Source: an uncultured bacterium
GTDB lineage: Bacteria; Patescibacteriota; Minisyncoccia; Phycocordibacterales; CAIZLB01
Length of the DNA stretch: 44,839 bases
Direction of reading: 5' to 3'
Assembly: GCA_903936565.1 (NCBI GenBank)
Contig: CAIZVZ010000009.1
Location: 1 to 44,839, forward strand
Part shown: positions 19,386-28,463 of the stretch, in pieces
Numbering within the stretch: position 1 is the stretch's first letter
Layout: each line of letters begins with the position of its first letter
Translations under genes and position numbers: made by a program
Notes under the pieces: model-generated
Database searches by the model: none
The model's input: the letters and a program-made list of their open reading frames with translations, nothing else
What the model was told of the DNA's origin: nothing

Positions 19386-19925
19386 CTAGACCCGCTCTGG
19401 TTTCAGTGACCTTAAATCTTCTTCACTAGCAATACCTATGCCATACAAAACCCTGTCTTCCCTACTACTATTTGTAAAAAGTGTTATATGCGGAAAGGGC
19501 AAGACAAAATTAGTATCAAGTAGCTCGTTCAACCTTACATAAAATTTATTAGCATCATCCAGCTCTATTAATTCAATGATTGATTCCCTTTTTTCTTCTT
19601 CAAAATCAGCGGTTTTTGGATATGTTTTTGATACATAATAATATTCGTCTTTCAGCATAAAGTTCCAGGAAAATTCATTTACCAAGTTTTCTATTTTTAA
19701 AAGTATCTTCGTTTGATCACCCATACTTAATTGCGAGATATTTTCTTTAATTATTTCTCCCATTGAATTTCCAATCAACGTGATATGAAATTCATCTTTC
19801 GGTAAAAGTTTTCTACTCAAAGCTTCTCCACTCACTTTGTCTATGGCTGATCTTTCTACTTCGATATTTAGAAGTAGCGTTATCTTTTCTTTGTTAAATG
19901 TAACTGAAATCATTTTTTTATTCAA
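19386..19925 (-). CDS. 2H phosphoesterase-like protein
   Basis: Two HxTx motifs: DEFHITLIG and LPFPHITLFT about 100 aa apart. Confidence 0.6.
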   Translation of the reverse strand: MNKKMISVTFNKEKITLLLNIEVERSAIDKVSGEALSRKLLPKDEFHITLIGNSMGEIIKENISQLSMGDQTKILLKIENLVNEFSWNFMLKDEYYYVSKTYPKTADFEEEKRESIIELIELDDANKFYVRLNELLDTNFVLPFPHITLFTNSSREDRVLYGIGIASEEDLRSLKPERV

Positions 19926-20322
19926 AATACTTCTCTAACGCGTTGAAGTGTCCAATTGAACTCTTCAACTCCTTATAACTTTCTTTATCAACCCATCTGT
20001 AATCGCCATGTTCATCACTCATTTTCAATTCTCCACTTACGTATTCACACTTATATCCGACAAGAAATATCGTCTGACCTGCATATTTATACCCCTCTCC
20101 TATGGTAAATGTCCAAGTACAGAATGGATCATTTATTTTTATTTGCAAACCAGTTTCTTCCAAAACCTCTCGAGCAAGTGCTGATTTTAAGTCGGTTTCA
20201 TTGGTTTGAATTCTTCCCCCTGGGATATCTAATCTTCCAGTGTCAGGCTTGAACAAGACAAGAACCTTGCCGTCCTTTTCAATGAAAGCCTTTTGTCCAA
20301 CAGTAAATTGCATGTTGTTCAT
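19918..20322 (-). CDS. NUDIX hydrolase
   Basis: Nudix box GGRIQTNETDLKSALAREVLEETGLQI. Confidence 0.93.
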   Translation of the reverse strand: MNNMQFTVGQKAFIEKDGKVLVLFKPDTGRLDIPGGRIQTNETDLKSALAREVLEETGLQIKINDPFCTWTFTIGEGYKYAGQTIFLVGYKCEYVSGELKMSDEHGDYRWVDKESYKELKSSIGHFNALEKYFE

Positions 20323-20330
20323 AATAATGT

Positions 20331-20504
20331 TTATTTTTTAATAATTTTCTTTACTATTTTCTTAACCGGAACCTCAGTCGTCACCCAAACATCGCAATTT
20401 TTGCAGGTATATATTGCTCTATCATAAACAAGTCCATTCTTTGAATTATGACTTTTATCCTTCTTTGTAGCCTTAAGTGTTTTATCACATTTTAAGCATT
20501 TCAT
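20331..20504 (-). CDS. Small zinc-ribbon protein (57 aa)
   Basis: Translation by eye: MKCLKCDKTLKATKKDKSHNSKNGLVYDRAIYTCKNCDVWVTTEVPVKKIVKKIIKK; two CxxC pairs. Below the ORF-track length cut-off. Confidence 0.6.
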   Translation of the reverse strand: MKCLKCDKTLKATKKDKSHNSKNGLVYDRAIYTCKNCDVWVTTEVPVKKIVKKIIKK

Positions 20505-20564
20505 AAGGAGAATATTAGCATAAAACCATAATATTTATAACAGCGCCAAAAATAGCCTAACACC

Positions 20565-21731
20565 TTACTTACCACCCAACCTACCCTTATCATTCTTAAA
20601 ATGCTTGAGGTACGCAACCACGATAAAACAGATAATAACCAGAAGGAACCATGATGTTATCTTGTGAAAACTTACCATATTCCATTCGTGAATTTGTCCA
20701 GGATACTTCCACGCCCCATAAAATGTCGCCATGTTTTCTGCTATCCAAACAAAGAATCCAATTAGCACAAAACTAATTATAATTGGCATTTTATACTCCT
20801 TTGTAGTTATCGTGTAAAAAACATTGGTCTTATAATAATAAATTATGAATATAGCTAAAAATAAAAATATTCGGAAATCATAGATAAAGTGATTTGTGAA
20901 GAAATTTAAATATATTGCCACGCAAAGCATCACACTCGCTTTATATGATGGATGATTAACAAGCCTTAGCTTCATTATTTTCCAAGCATGCGCAACATAA
21001 CTTCCCACAGCCGCATACATAAATCCACTATATAATGGCACTCCCATTATTTTCAAATACCCAGCTTCTGGATATGACCAGGATCCTACTGCGGGATTTG
21101 TTTTGAATATTTCCAGGCAAAGGCCGATGATATGAAATAAGAATATCGTCTTAGCCTCATCTTTGGTTTCAAGTTTAAAAGCAACTAATCCGACCTGAAC
21201 TAAGACTGCGGCAATGAATAATAAATCATATCTTGGTAGCCCCCAAATTGAGACATAATTTGAAGCAAATAATATCAAGATAAAGAGAATTGGGAAAAGT
21301 ATTGCTCTTAATTCTTTTAGGGTGAAAATGAATAACTCTCTAATTAAAAATTTAAAATCAAAAACTTTTATATTTCTAATAAACCAGGCAGCTGTGATAA
21401 ACATGAGTATTCCAAAGATTCCGAAAAATAAATCCGCCAAGTCAAATGCCCTGTTACTTGAAAGAACCTGTAGTGACTCATCGATAAACGCATAGGCAAT
21501 GGCTATAGTTGGACCAATGGGAGCCATTCTACCAAAGACTGGTACCCTTTTCCGATTGAATGCATAATGAGCGATAAGACCCAATAATCCAAATAATACA
21601 AAGTGCCCTATCGAGTCATAGAATGGTATGGACTTTATTTCTGTTGGAATTAAATGATTATATGCGAGAAAACTCACAGTAATAAGAAATAGGACGAAGA
21701 TAGTGAGCAGGTATTTGGTTTTTTTGTGCAT
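20565..21731 (-). CDS. VanZ-like plus DUF817-like membrane protein fusion
   Basis: N-terminal VanZ-like SIPFYDSIGHFVLFGLLGLIAHYAFNRKR..AFIDESLQVLSSNRAFDLADLFFGIFGIL; C-terminal DUF817-like AVGSWSYPEAGYLKIMGVPLYSGFMYAAVGSYVAHAWK. Confidence 0.8.
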   Translation of the reverse strand: MHKKTKYLLTIFVLFLITVSFLAYNHLIPTEIKSIPFYDSIGHFVLFGLLGLIAHYAFNRKRVPVFGRMAPIGPTIAIAYAFIDESLQVLSSNRAFDLADLFFGIFGILMFITAAWFIRNIKVFDFKFLIRELFIFTLKELRAILFPILFILILFASNYVSIWGLPRYDLLFIAAVLVQVGLVAFKLETKDEAKTIFLFHIIGLCLEIFKTNPAVGSWSYPEAGYLKIMGVPLYSGFMYAAVGSYVAHAWKIMKLRLVNHPSYKASVMLCVAIYLNFFTNHFIYDFRIFLFLAIFIIYYYKTNVFYTITTKEYKMPIIISFVLIGFFVWIAENMATFYGAWKYPGQIHEWNMVSFHKITSWFLLVIICFIVVAYLKHFKNDKGRLGGK

Positions 21732-21849
21732 ATGATTTATTGCCTTACAAAGCCTTGCTGTAGCTGGTTTAAATTAGAACCACTATCTACAAGCTACTTG
21801 AGGATATCAGCACTCAACCTATTTATCAACTCAAAATCATCACAAAAGA

Positions 21850-21875
21850 AAAACCCGCCTGTCACACGGGTTAAT
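21850..21875 (-). terminator. Rho-independent terminator
   Basis: Minus strand AACCCG TGTGACAGG CGGGTT TTTCTTTT downstream of the response-regulator gene. Confidence 0.7.
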
Positions 21876-21913
21876 CGGTGTTGGCGGGGTTAGGTGTTGA
21901 GTTAGATGTTAGC

Positions 21914-22429
21914 TTAGCAAGCACCATGCAGGCCCGCAGCAATGACTTGAGCTAACGTAACAGCAAAGCCATAGTCAGGTTTGGCCTTTTTACCCAAGTG
22001 TAACGCCGTGAATAAGGCGTTGTTAATGCGGTCCCCAGAAAAAACATTCGCAAGAATCAGCTTCCAGACCTCTGGATCCTTCTTATCTCCCGGAAAGTTT
22101 TCAGTTGGGTAACTGAGCCGAACATATTCCTTACCGTGACCCTTGTGCCCACCTGATATAATGGTGGCAGGAATATTCCAAGCCCACGCTTCGTGCGCCA
22201 CACGATAACCAGCTTGGTCATCCTCCATCTCCATGTCCGTAAGAACAAGATCAATGAGAGATGCGTGGGATCTCAACGCCGCAATCGCTTCCTCGGCTGA
22301 TTCAAAACGCAACACTGACACGTTAAGCAAGGTTTCAAAGACGGCAATTGTTGCCGCGTTGCGATTTTCTACATGGTCATCAACAATGGCGATAACCCTA
22401 ACTTTACTCATCAATTCTGTATTATCCAT
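21914..22429 (-). CDS. Response-regulator receiver-like protein
   Basis: VRVIAIVDDHVENR..., LIDLVLTDMEMEDDQAGY, ATIISGGHK. ORF track start is 22474; MDNTELMSK at 22429 is more likely. Confidence 0.7.
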   Translation of the reverse strand: MDNTELMSKVRVIAIVDDHVENRNAATIAVFETLLNVSVLRFESAEEAIAALRSHASLIDLVLTDMEMEDDQAGYRVAHEAWAWNIPATIISGGHKGHGKEYVRLSYPTENFPGDKKDPEVWKLILANVFSGDRINNALFTALHLGKKAKPDYGFAVTLAQVIAAGLHGAC

Positions 22430-22559
22430 GGTTCTGTTTGGTTTGGTTTGGTTTAATTTAACTACATCTTTCAAAGCACAAATATGCCCTCAAAGATGCA
22501 GTTAAATTTACAAAGAACTAGGCAGACACTATAACACAATTATGGGTAATGTAAAGAAG

Positions 22560-23498
22560 TTAAAACAGAAACTCTCCCTTAACATACCCATCCAACACCC
22601 CTAGATGTTGCTCACTCAACCACCTCAAATCATCTCTTGCCCATGTTGACCTCATAACAGCGGTCAGGAACAGCAAGGAGTGGAGATATATAAATTCTCT
22701 ATCAACCTGCGACACTTCTCCATAGCCATTTAATAAATGTTCAAACGTTTCACTATTTGAAATGTTTTGCTTCATTATGAGCCAATACATAATTTGTCCC
22801 AGATCTGCCATATCATGTCCCTTCATAGCATTGTCAAAATCAAACACCCCACTCACTTCCCCACTATCGTCTACATTAATATTTGAAAGATGATAATCCC
22901 AGTGTAGTGGAACAAAACGAAAATCAGGGTAAGTATTGTAAAGCTCTTGTAATCTTTGAAACTTTTTTGTAAGAAAATCGAATGCCTCTTCGTTAACGAT
23001 TTCTTTGATTGCTATTAGATATTTATTAATTCGTATGCCTGTCCATTCAATCCACTCCTTTTCTGAAGTTATTTCATGTTTTTCATGAGTCCAGAATTTA
23101 GGAATTTCCAAATCATGTATTCGCTTTAGTACCACCCCTATGCTGTTTAGAATCGTTAAATGCTTTTCCTTGGATACTGTCTCCCAGACCTCTGTGGCAG
23201 TGTAGCCGGGTAAGCAATCCATTATTGTATAACCACCCTCTGTTTCATTTTCTAATATATAAGTATGTGGAGATGGGATATTGTGGTCACTTACGTAATT
23301 TGATATTTTTGCACTTTTTTCAACTTTTAGTTTAACCTTTTCGGGAAAGAATTTTACAGCCAGGATTTTATCAGGGTTATTTATCTCAACTTTATAGACG
23401 TGACTTTGCAAGCCAGTTGAGAACTTTGTCGCTGATTTAATTATAGCTGTGGGGAAACACTGCTGAATTACGGTGGTGATTTTTTCTTGATGGGGCAT
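22560..23498 (-). CDS. APH/choline-kinase-family phosphotransferase
   Basis: FVPLHWDYHLSNINVDDSGEVSGVFDFDNAMKGHDMADLGQIMYWL matches kinase catalytic loop HxDxxxxN and DFD. Confidence 0.88.
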   Translation of the reverse strand: MPHQEKITTVIQQCFPTAIIKSATKFSTGLQSHVYKVEINNPDKILAVKFFPEKVKLKVEKSAKISNYVSDHNIPSPHTYILENETEGGYTIMDCLPGYTATEVWETVSKEKHLTILNSIGVVLKRIHDLEIPKFWTHEKHEITSEKEWIEWTGIRINKYLIAIKEIVNEEAFDFLTKKFQRLQELYNTYPDFRFVPLHWDYHLSNINVDDSGEVSGVFDFDNAMKGHDMADLGQIMYWLIMKQNISNSETFEHLLNGYGEVSQVDREFIYLHSLLFLTAVMRSTWARDDLRWLSEQHLGVLDGYVKGEFLF

Positions 23499-23616
23499 GA
23501 GTTAAATATAGCACATTTGACGTAAGTCGACTCGCGCCACGGTAATTCCTGATTAAGTAAACGGAAAGACCCCTTCAAAAACATTTAACTAGGAAATTAG
23601 GGAGCGATACATAAAA

Positions 23617-24795
23617 TTAGTGCCCATGACTATGCCCAGCATGCTCCAAAGCATGTCTTTCTTTCTCAATCAAAGTCGCGTCAACTTTTCTTTTGTTTTT
23701 TCTCGTCAACATCCACATGGAAACCATTGTAGTAATCGGAACCGCCAGCACAAGTCCGATACTTCCTATCATTGTACGGACAATCTCTGTTGAAAATATC
23801 TCTCTATTCATTGTAACCCACACACTATCAGTTCCACCCTGAGTAAACAGCAACAGTAGCGGTAGAGATACACCGACGTATGCAATTGCAAGCGTATTAA
23901 CGAGTGCACCAATATGTTCACGTCCAATTCTGATAGCTCTTTGATATATAGTTTTTTTCTCCACGTTAGGCGCAATACGAAGTAACTCTTCAACAGAAAT
24001 CGCTTGCCCAATTGCAATATCGTACAGAACACCAAGAAGACCAATCATTATTCCCCCAAGCAAGAGCCCAATAACATCGATACCTCCTCTGGAATTAAAA
24101 TTAACATAGATAACTTCTTCAGTATTGAAACCTGTCAGCTTGGTAAATGACACCGCCCAATAAGCCAAAAGGCCCGTTACAGAAACTGTAAGAATCATTC
24201 CGAGTACGGCAGAAGATGTTGTTTTATTAAAACCGTGCGTAATGTATGATCCGACAATTATTATTAGAGATGACACTCCAATTGTAACCAACAGTGGTGA
24301 AAATCCATGCAATATTCCCGGCAGAAGAACGTAAACAATTAACAATAAACTACCAACCAAACTTATAATACCTCTAATACCTTGTATTCCTCCAAAGATC
24401 AGTACAGCAAGCAAAAACATACCAATAAGAATCATTAACTGAGGAATTCTATATGGCTCTTCTACGGAATAATAATTTGTTCCATCGAATGAACCTGTTG
24501 TGTGTTTTAAATAAAAAACTTCATTCTTTTTTAAATCTATATAATCATTCTCTAGAGTTATCTCTTTACCCCTTTCGTCACCCTCAAGAATCCTTACCTT
24601 TATTGTCTGATTATTATGCTCTGTGTCCGTACCAGGAATATTCTTGATTTCTGACTTCACAACCTCTAACACTTTGGCTTTGCTGATGGTCTGCACATCG
24701 ACAACAGCCTCAATATCTTGCTGTGCATAAACAGAACTAAAGAGAGAGAAAAATACAATAAGGAACAATAGACTTGCAAGAAGATTTTTTTTCAT
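23617..24795 (-). CDS. YibE/F-family membrane protein
   Basis: Signal peptide from MKKNLLASLL (ORF track start 24837); KVRILEGDERGKEITLEN, GLLGVLYDIAIGQAISVEEL, RIGREHIGALVNTLAIAYVGVSLPLLLLF. Confidence 0.9.
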   Translation of the reverse strand: MKKNLLASLLFLIVFFSLFSSVYAQQDIEAVVDVQTISKAKVLEVVKSEIKNIPGTDTEHNNQTIKVRILEGDERGKEITLENDYIDLKKNEVFYLKHTTGSFDGTNYYSVEEPYRIPQLMILIGMFLLAVLIFGGIQGIRGIISLVGSLLLIVYVLLPGILHGFSPLLVTIGVSSLIIIVGSYITHGFNKTTSSAVLGMILTVSVTGLLAYWAVSFTKLTGFNTEEVIYVNFNSRGGIDVIGLLLGGIMIGLLGVLYDIAIGQAISVEELLRIAPNVEKKTIYQRAIRIGREHIGALVNTLAIAYVGVSLPLLLLFTQGGTDSVWVTMNREIFSTEIVRTMIGSIGLVLAVPITTMVSMWMLTRKNKRKVDATLIEKERHALEHAGHSHGH

Positions 24796-24923
24796 TTTCA
24801 ATATTTTAACTTTTATTACATGTTTTGCACACTCCAAAAAAATCCAGTGAATGTTCTAATGTCTCCTTAAATTTAGGGTATTGGAGTTTATTATAATAAT
24901 GAATTAATTTTTAAATAGGTGTA

Positions 24924-25490
24924 TCACCTACCTTTTACCTGATCCAAATCAATTAAGGCTTGCTTGATCAGCTCAGGACTTAGACTATTTATGAGAACTT
25001 CCTTCAATTCATTGAATCCTGACATGTGCTTGTGTATTGGTATTCTCTGTCTTTTGGTTTCAATATAAAACTGTAGAGCTGCCTTTGAGAATGTGACCTT
25101 GATTACATCTTTCCACAGCACCGACTTTGGCTTACCTAATGCGCCTTGATATATAATTTTCGAGCTATCAAAAATAGCTCGGGCATTTCTCTCATAAAGG
25201 ATGAGCCAAATTGATACGCTATAAAAAAACAAAGAAGCAATTATAGCAACGACAATATCGTACAATTCAGGGTTCTGTATACCTGGAATACCGTAAATAG
25301 AAGAGAAAGTTAACAGAAGAACAATAGCTGTGGTGAACCAAAAAAACAACCACGCAATAAACTTGTAACCTTTTGCAGGTCTCATAACCTTCATGCCTTG
25401 AGAATTAATTTTTGCAGATGTCGGCTTACTTAACCAGCGCATTGCAAAAGCAACCGCAAGCGTAATTAGAATATTTGATCCTATTAACAT
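24924..25490 (-). CDS. Membrane protein with PH-like C-terminal region
   Basis: Three hydrophobic segments then ARAIFDSSKIIYQGALGKPKSVLWKDVIKVTFSKAALQFYIETKRQRIPIHKHMSGF. Confidence 0.6.
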   Translation of the reverse strand: MLIGSNILITLAVAFAMRWLSKPTSAKINSQGMKVMRPAKGYKFIAWLFFWFTTAIVLLLTFSSIYGIPGIQNPELYDIVVAIIASLFFYSVSIWLILYERNARAIFDSSKIIYQGALGKPKSVLWKDVIKVTFSKAALQFYIETKRQRIPIHKHMSGFNELKEVLINSLSPELIKQALIDLDQVKGR

Positions 25491-25552
25491 AGAGGATATT
25501 ATACATTATTGAAAATAAGTAATAAAGTACGTTTCTAACTCTATTATGAATT

Positions 25553-25660
25553 TGCGGGGTAGCTCATTCTAGAATCTTTTGGTTCATCGCCCTGTAAATA
25601 TCTGTTTAATAATTAAATTATCTCGATGCAACAAGAGTCATTATTAGACAGGGCGTACAT
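25553..25660. repeat. Dispersed structured intergenic repeat, copy A
   Basis: GCGGGG..CTAGAATCTTTTGGTTCATCGCCCTGTAA; also CGCCCTGT (from 25589) with ACAGGGCG about 50 nt downstream. Similar to copy B at 26588. Confidence 0.65.
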
Positions 25661-25678
25661 CATATAAAACAACAAAAA

Positions 25679-26455
25679 CTATCCTTCCCTACAATATTCA
25701 ATTAATTCCGCGTGATTTATTCCATTTGAAATAATACATCCCTTAATAGGTTTAAGGTAAGTGATTTCTCCTCCATTCATAGAAGTTATTTTTCCACCAG
25801 CACCTTCAACTATCGTATGGATAGCTGCGATGTCATGAAGATTTACGCCAGGCTCAATAAAACCAGAAAACTTTCCCCTTGCCAACAAACAGGCTTTTAT
25901 GACTGCCCCACTAAAACATGCAAGTTTGATTTTATCATCAACAAGCTTTTTACAATAAGAACTTCTTAATAAATTTCGAACACCCCCCGTAACAGCAACC
26001 ACTCCTTCAAATATAGTTAATGATGACACAAAAATTATTTTCCCGTTACACTCACTTGGCTGCCCTTCTTGACCGATGTACATTTTATCCAAGAAAGCAT
26101 CGTATACCACTCCTAGTACAGGGTGTCCATCAACAACAAGAGCGAGGGAAAAGAATGCAGTTGGAGTTCCCCATATGTATCCAGCCGTTCCATCTATTGG
26201 GTCACAAATCCATTTTCTTCCCATGCCATATTCCGAGGTACTTTCTTCTTCGCCAACAATTCCATCATCAGGAAAAGCTTCGGACAGTCTCTCAATTACA
26301 AGCGAATTTACTTTCTTATCCGCAATAGTAACGGGTGATTTATCTTCCTTAATTTCAACTTGCTGGTCAATGTCAAAATATTCAACTATTATTTTACCAG
26401 CTTCTCGAGCTATCGATACAGCAATTTCCTTTTCTTTATTGTAGTTTGTAGGCAT
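25679..26455 (-). CDS. Inositol monophosphatase-family protein
   Basis: VGEEESTSEYGMGRKWICDPIDGTAGYIWGTPTAFFSLALVVDG and GVNLHDIAAIHTIVEGAGGKITSMNGG. Start MPTNYNKEKE at 26455; the ORF-track start at 26506 lies in a hairpin repeat. Confidence 0.9.
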   Translation of the reverse strand: MPTNYNKEKEIAVSIAREAGKIIVEYFDIDQQVEIKEDKSPVTIADKKVNSLVIERLSEAFPDDGIVGEEESTSEYGMGRKWICDPIDGTAGYIWGTPTAFFSLALVVDGHPVLGVVYDAFLDKMYIGQEGQPSECNGKIIFVSSLTIFEGVVAVTGGVRNLLRSSYCKKLVDDKIKLACFSGAVIKACLLARGKFSGFIEPGVNLHDIAAIHTIVEGAGGKITSMNGGEITYLKPIKGCIISNGINHAELIEYCREG

Positions 26456-26462
26456 ATATATT

Positions 26463-26591
26463 GTTGGCGGGGCCGCAGCCAAGCTGTCGGCACCATATTG
26501 AAACATAAGTGATTATTTCTGCTCGGCCGCAACTACGTTGCGGCACCCTGCCAAAATATAATCGCTCACTTTGTTCGCTCGTTATTTTGGC
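26463..26591. repeat. Cluster of three intergenic hairpins
   Basis: GCCGCAGC-CAA-GCTGTCGGC (about 26470-26488), GCCGCAAC-TAC-GTTGCGGC (about 26526-26544), GCCAAAATA/TATTTTGGC (26550-26591). Confidence 0.65.
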
Positions 26592-26690
26592 GGGGCGACC
26601 AGAGCTAGAACCTTTTGGTTCATTGCCCTGTAACGTCCGTTTTGATAACTAGATTGTATCATATTGACGGGACAAGAGCACCTCAAAAAG
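26588..26690. repeat. Dispersed structured intergenic repeat, copy B
   Basis: TTGGCGGGGCGACCAGAGCTAGAACCTTTTGGTTCATTGCCCTGTAA; hairpin GAACC-TTTT-GGTTC. Confidence 0.65.
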
Positions 26691-26740
26691 TGACAAAAGT
26701 GACATATATTACAACCTTACAAGATATATGATGTTTAAAC

Positions 26741-27076
26741 TTAATTTAGACAGATTTGTTTTTTATTAAATTCTGACTTAAGGAATTCAAGCCCATTATT
26801 TTTACCCTCCTGAGTCCTAGCATACACATCATAGTGAACCTTATCACTGAAGACACAATCTTCTGACAGCTTCCATTTTTCTATAACAGAATTAATCCAG
26901 TCTTGAGGTTTTATTTCATGACTGTTTTTATCACTAAAGGTGTCTGATAGATATTCATATGATGCACAGGTGAGTATTAATGTTTTCTTTTTATCATCAC
27001 TCGAGGTAATACATATCTTAGTCCAATATGTATCTCTATGGAATTCTTGTTTAAGATTTTCTAATAATATTTTCAT
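26741..27076 (-). CDS. Hypothetical protein
   Basis: 111-aa ORF 7 nt from DUF3800-like gene, same strand. Confidence 0.6.
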   Translation of the reverse strand: MKILLENLKQEFHRDTYWTKICITSSDDKKKTLILTCASYEYLSDTFSDKNSHEIKPQDWINSVIEKWKLSEDCVFSDKVHYDVYARTQEGKNNGLEFLKSEFNKKQICLN

Positions 27077-27083
27077 TGCTTTA

Positions 27084-27890
27084 TTATACTATTAATCTAC
27101 TAAACTTTTCTTTGAGTTTTTGAACTTTTTCTTCCATCTGCGGTGTTGCAATCTTCTTTGGGTATATACTAATACCTTTACCTTCAATAGTCAAAAAACC
27201 GTCATCTGATGATCCCCAGAAATTATTTTTAATGATTGGTAAAAAATTCTCTGCCATTTCTCTCATGCTGTAGGTAATAGCACCAAGTACTACATCATTA
27301 ATTTGATGTATGTGGCTGTGTTCATTATTTACTTGGATAATTGGATAGACGATATTTTTTAATTCCCTTTCACCTCCACTTGGGTAAAGAGAAAGGCTGT
27401 GTTTTGTTAATTCTGTTCTGTGTTGCTCATTAAATGAGTCCGCTAAAATCATGCCAAAATCATTTGTATCTAATAGTAATTTATCAAACTTACCCAAACA
27501 TGCATTAAGTGCATACTTCTGAGTTCTTAAATGTTTTTCAGGGTCAATTTTGGATTTAATTTTTAATCTCTCAATTATAGTATTGTTATGATAAAAATCC
27601 TGTGGCGATAAACATATTATTATTTTACATTTGGATCTACCGACCATCTCTAAAATAAGACTTTTAATTCTAGAATGGATATCCAGATCTAAAACCCCCT
27701 CACCATTCCATTTGACATTGGGCCACTTTATCGGCCTATCCTCTTTTATATTAAAGCCTTTTTTGAGAGATATAATCTTTTTAGACAGAGATTTAAGTTC
27801 CAATTCGTCCACGACCATACCTCCATATACAAAAAAGTCAAACTTATCATTCCTGGTGATATTCGTCTCATCCGTAATAAAAAACTTCAT
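27084..27890 (-). CDS. DUF3800-like protein
   Basis: MKFFITDETNITRNDKFDFFVYGGMVVDELELKSLSKKI...KWPNVKW...LADSF...IHQINDVVLGAITYSM architecture. Confidence 0.75.
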   Translation of the reverse strand: MKFFITDETNITRNDKFDFFVYGGMVVDELELKSLSKKIISLKKGFNIKEDRPIKWPNVKWNGEGVLDLDIHSRIKSLILEMVGRSKCKIIICLSPQDFYHNNTIIERLKIKSKIDPEKHLRTQKYALNACLGKFDKLLLDTNDFGMILADSFNEQHRTELTKHSLSLYPSGGERELKNIVYPIIQVNNEHSHIHQINDVVLGAITYSMREMAENFLPIIKNNFWGSSDDGFLTIEGKGISIYPKKIATPQMEEKVQKLKEKFSRLIV

Positions 27891-27905
27891 TTTGAATTAT
27901 TTATT

Positions 27906-28256
27906 TTAGAGAGAGTAATTAAAATAGGAACTTGTTCCATAATCATAAAATGAAATGGAACCACCATTTACAGTCCCACTAAAATTTTTACCTTCGTCAT
28001 AATCATATCCACTAAATGTATCCCCACTTACTTTTAAAGATACGTGTTTACTGTTACCATAATGATAAACAGAACTAATACTCCCCGACACAAAACATTT
28101 TTGAGTGTAATCATAGATTGAAACAGAATGATTGTCGACAGAACCACTGAATGGATAATATTTAGAAGTTGAGTAGTCATACAACGATGAGCTTGTTTTG
28201 CCAGAAATTGCCCTTCCTACAATATATGCAACTGACCTTCGGGTGTGGTGTTTCAT
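27906..28256 (-). CDS. Tyr/Ser/Gly-rich beta-repeat protein (possible beta-flower-like fold)
   Basis: Repeats of about 23 aa: SSLYDYSTSKYYPFSGSVDN / HSVSIYDYTQKCFVSGSISS / VYHYGNSKHVSLKVSGDT / FSGYDYDEGKNFSGTVNG / GSISFYDYGTSSYFNYSL. Confidence 0.65.
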   Translation of the reverse strand: MKHHTRRSVAYIVGRAISGKTSSSLYDYSTSKYYPFSGSVDNHSVSIYDYTQKCFVSGSISSVYHYGNSKHVSLKVSGDTFSGYDYDEGKNFSGTVNGGSISFYDYGTSSYFNYSL

Positions 28257-28262
28257 TTAATA

Positions 28263-28463
28263 TTATTTAATTTTGCTCACAATTTTGATAACCTTAGACA
28301 GAGAATCAACCTTTAATGATTTCTCCGCTCCACCCAGCGACTTTATATTCCCATGCAATTTATTCAATATAGGATATTCCTTCTTTAAATTTTCCATTAA
28401 TGAATCACTCCTCTCCTTTCTAAATCTCCCTTCCTTTGTCCTTTTGTGTTGTTCTAATGACAT
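28263..28463 (-). CDS. Small basic hypothetical protein
   Basis: 66-aa ORF 7 nt upstream of the beta-repeat gene. Confidence 0.4.
   Translation of the reverse strand: MSLEQHKRTKEGRFRKERSDSLMENLKKEYPILNKLHGNIKSLGGAEKSLKVDSLSKVIKIVSKIK

Noticed and set aside
26020-26444. Plus-strand ORFs of 71-122 aa
   Set aside because: Antisense to the inositol-monophosphatase gene, overlapping each other in different frames.
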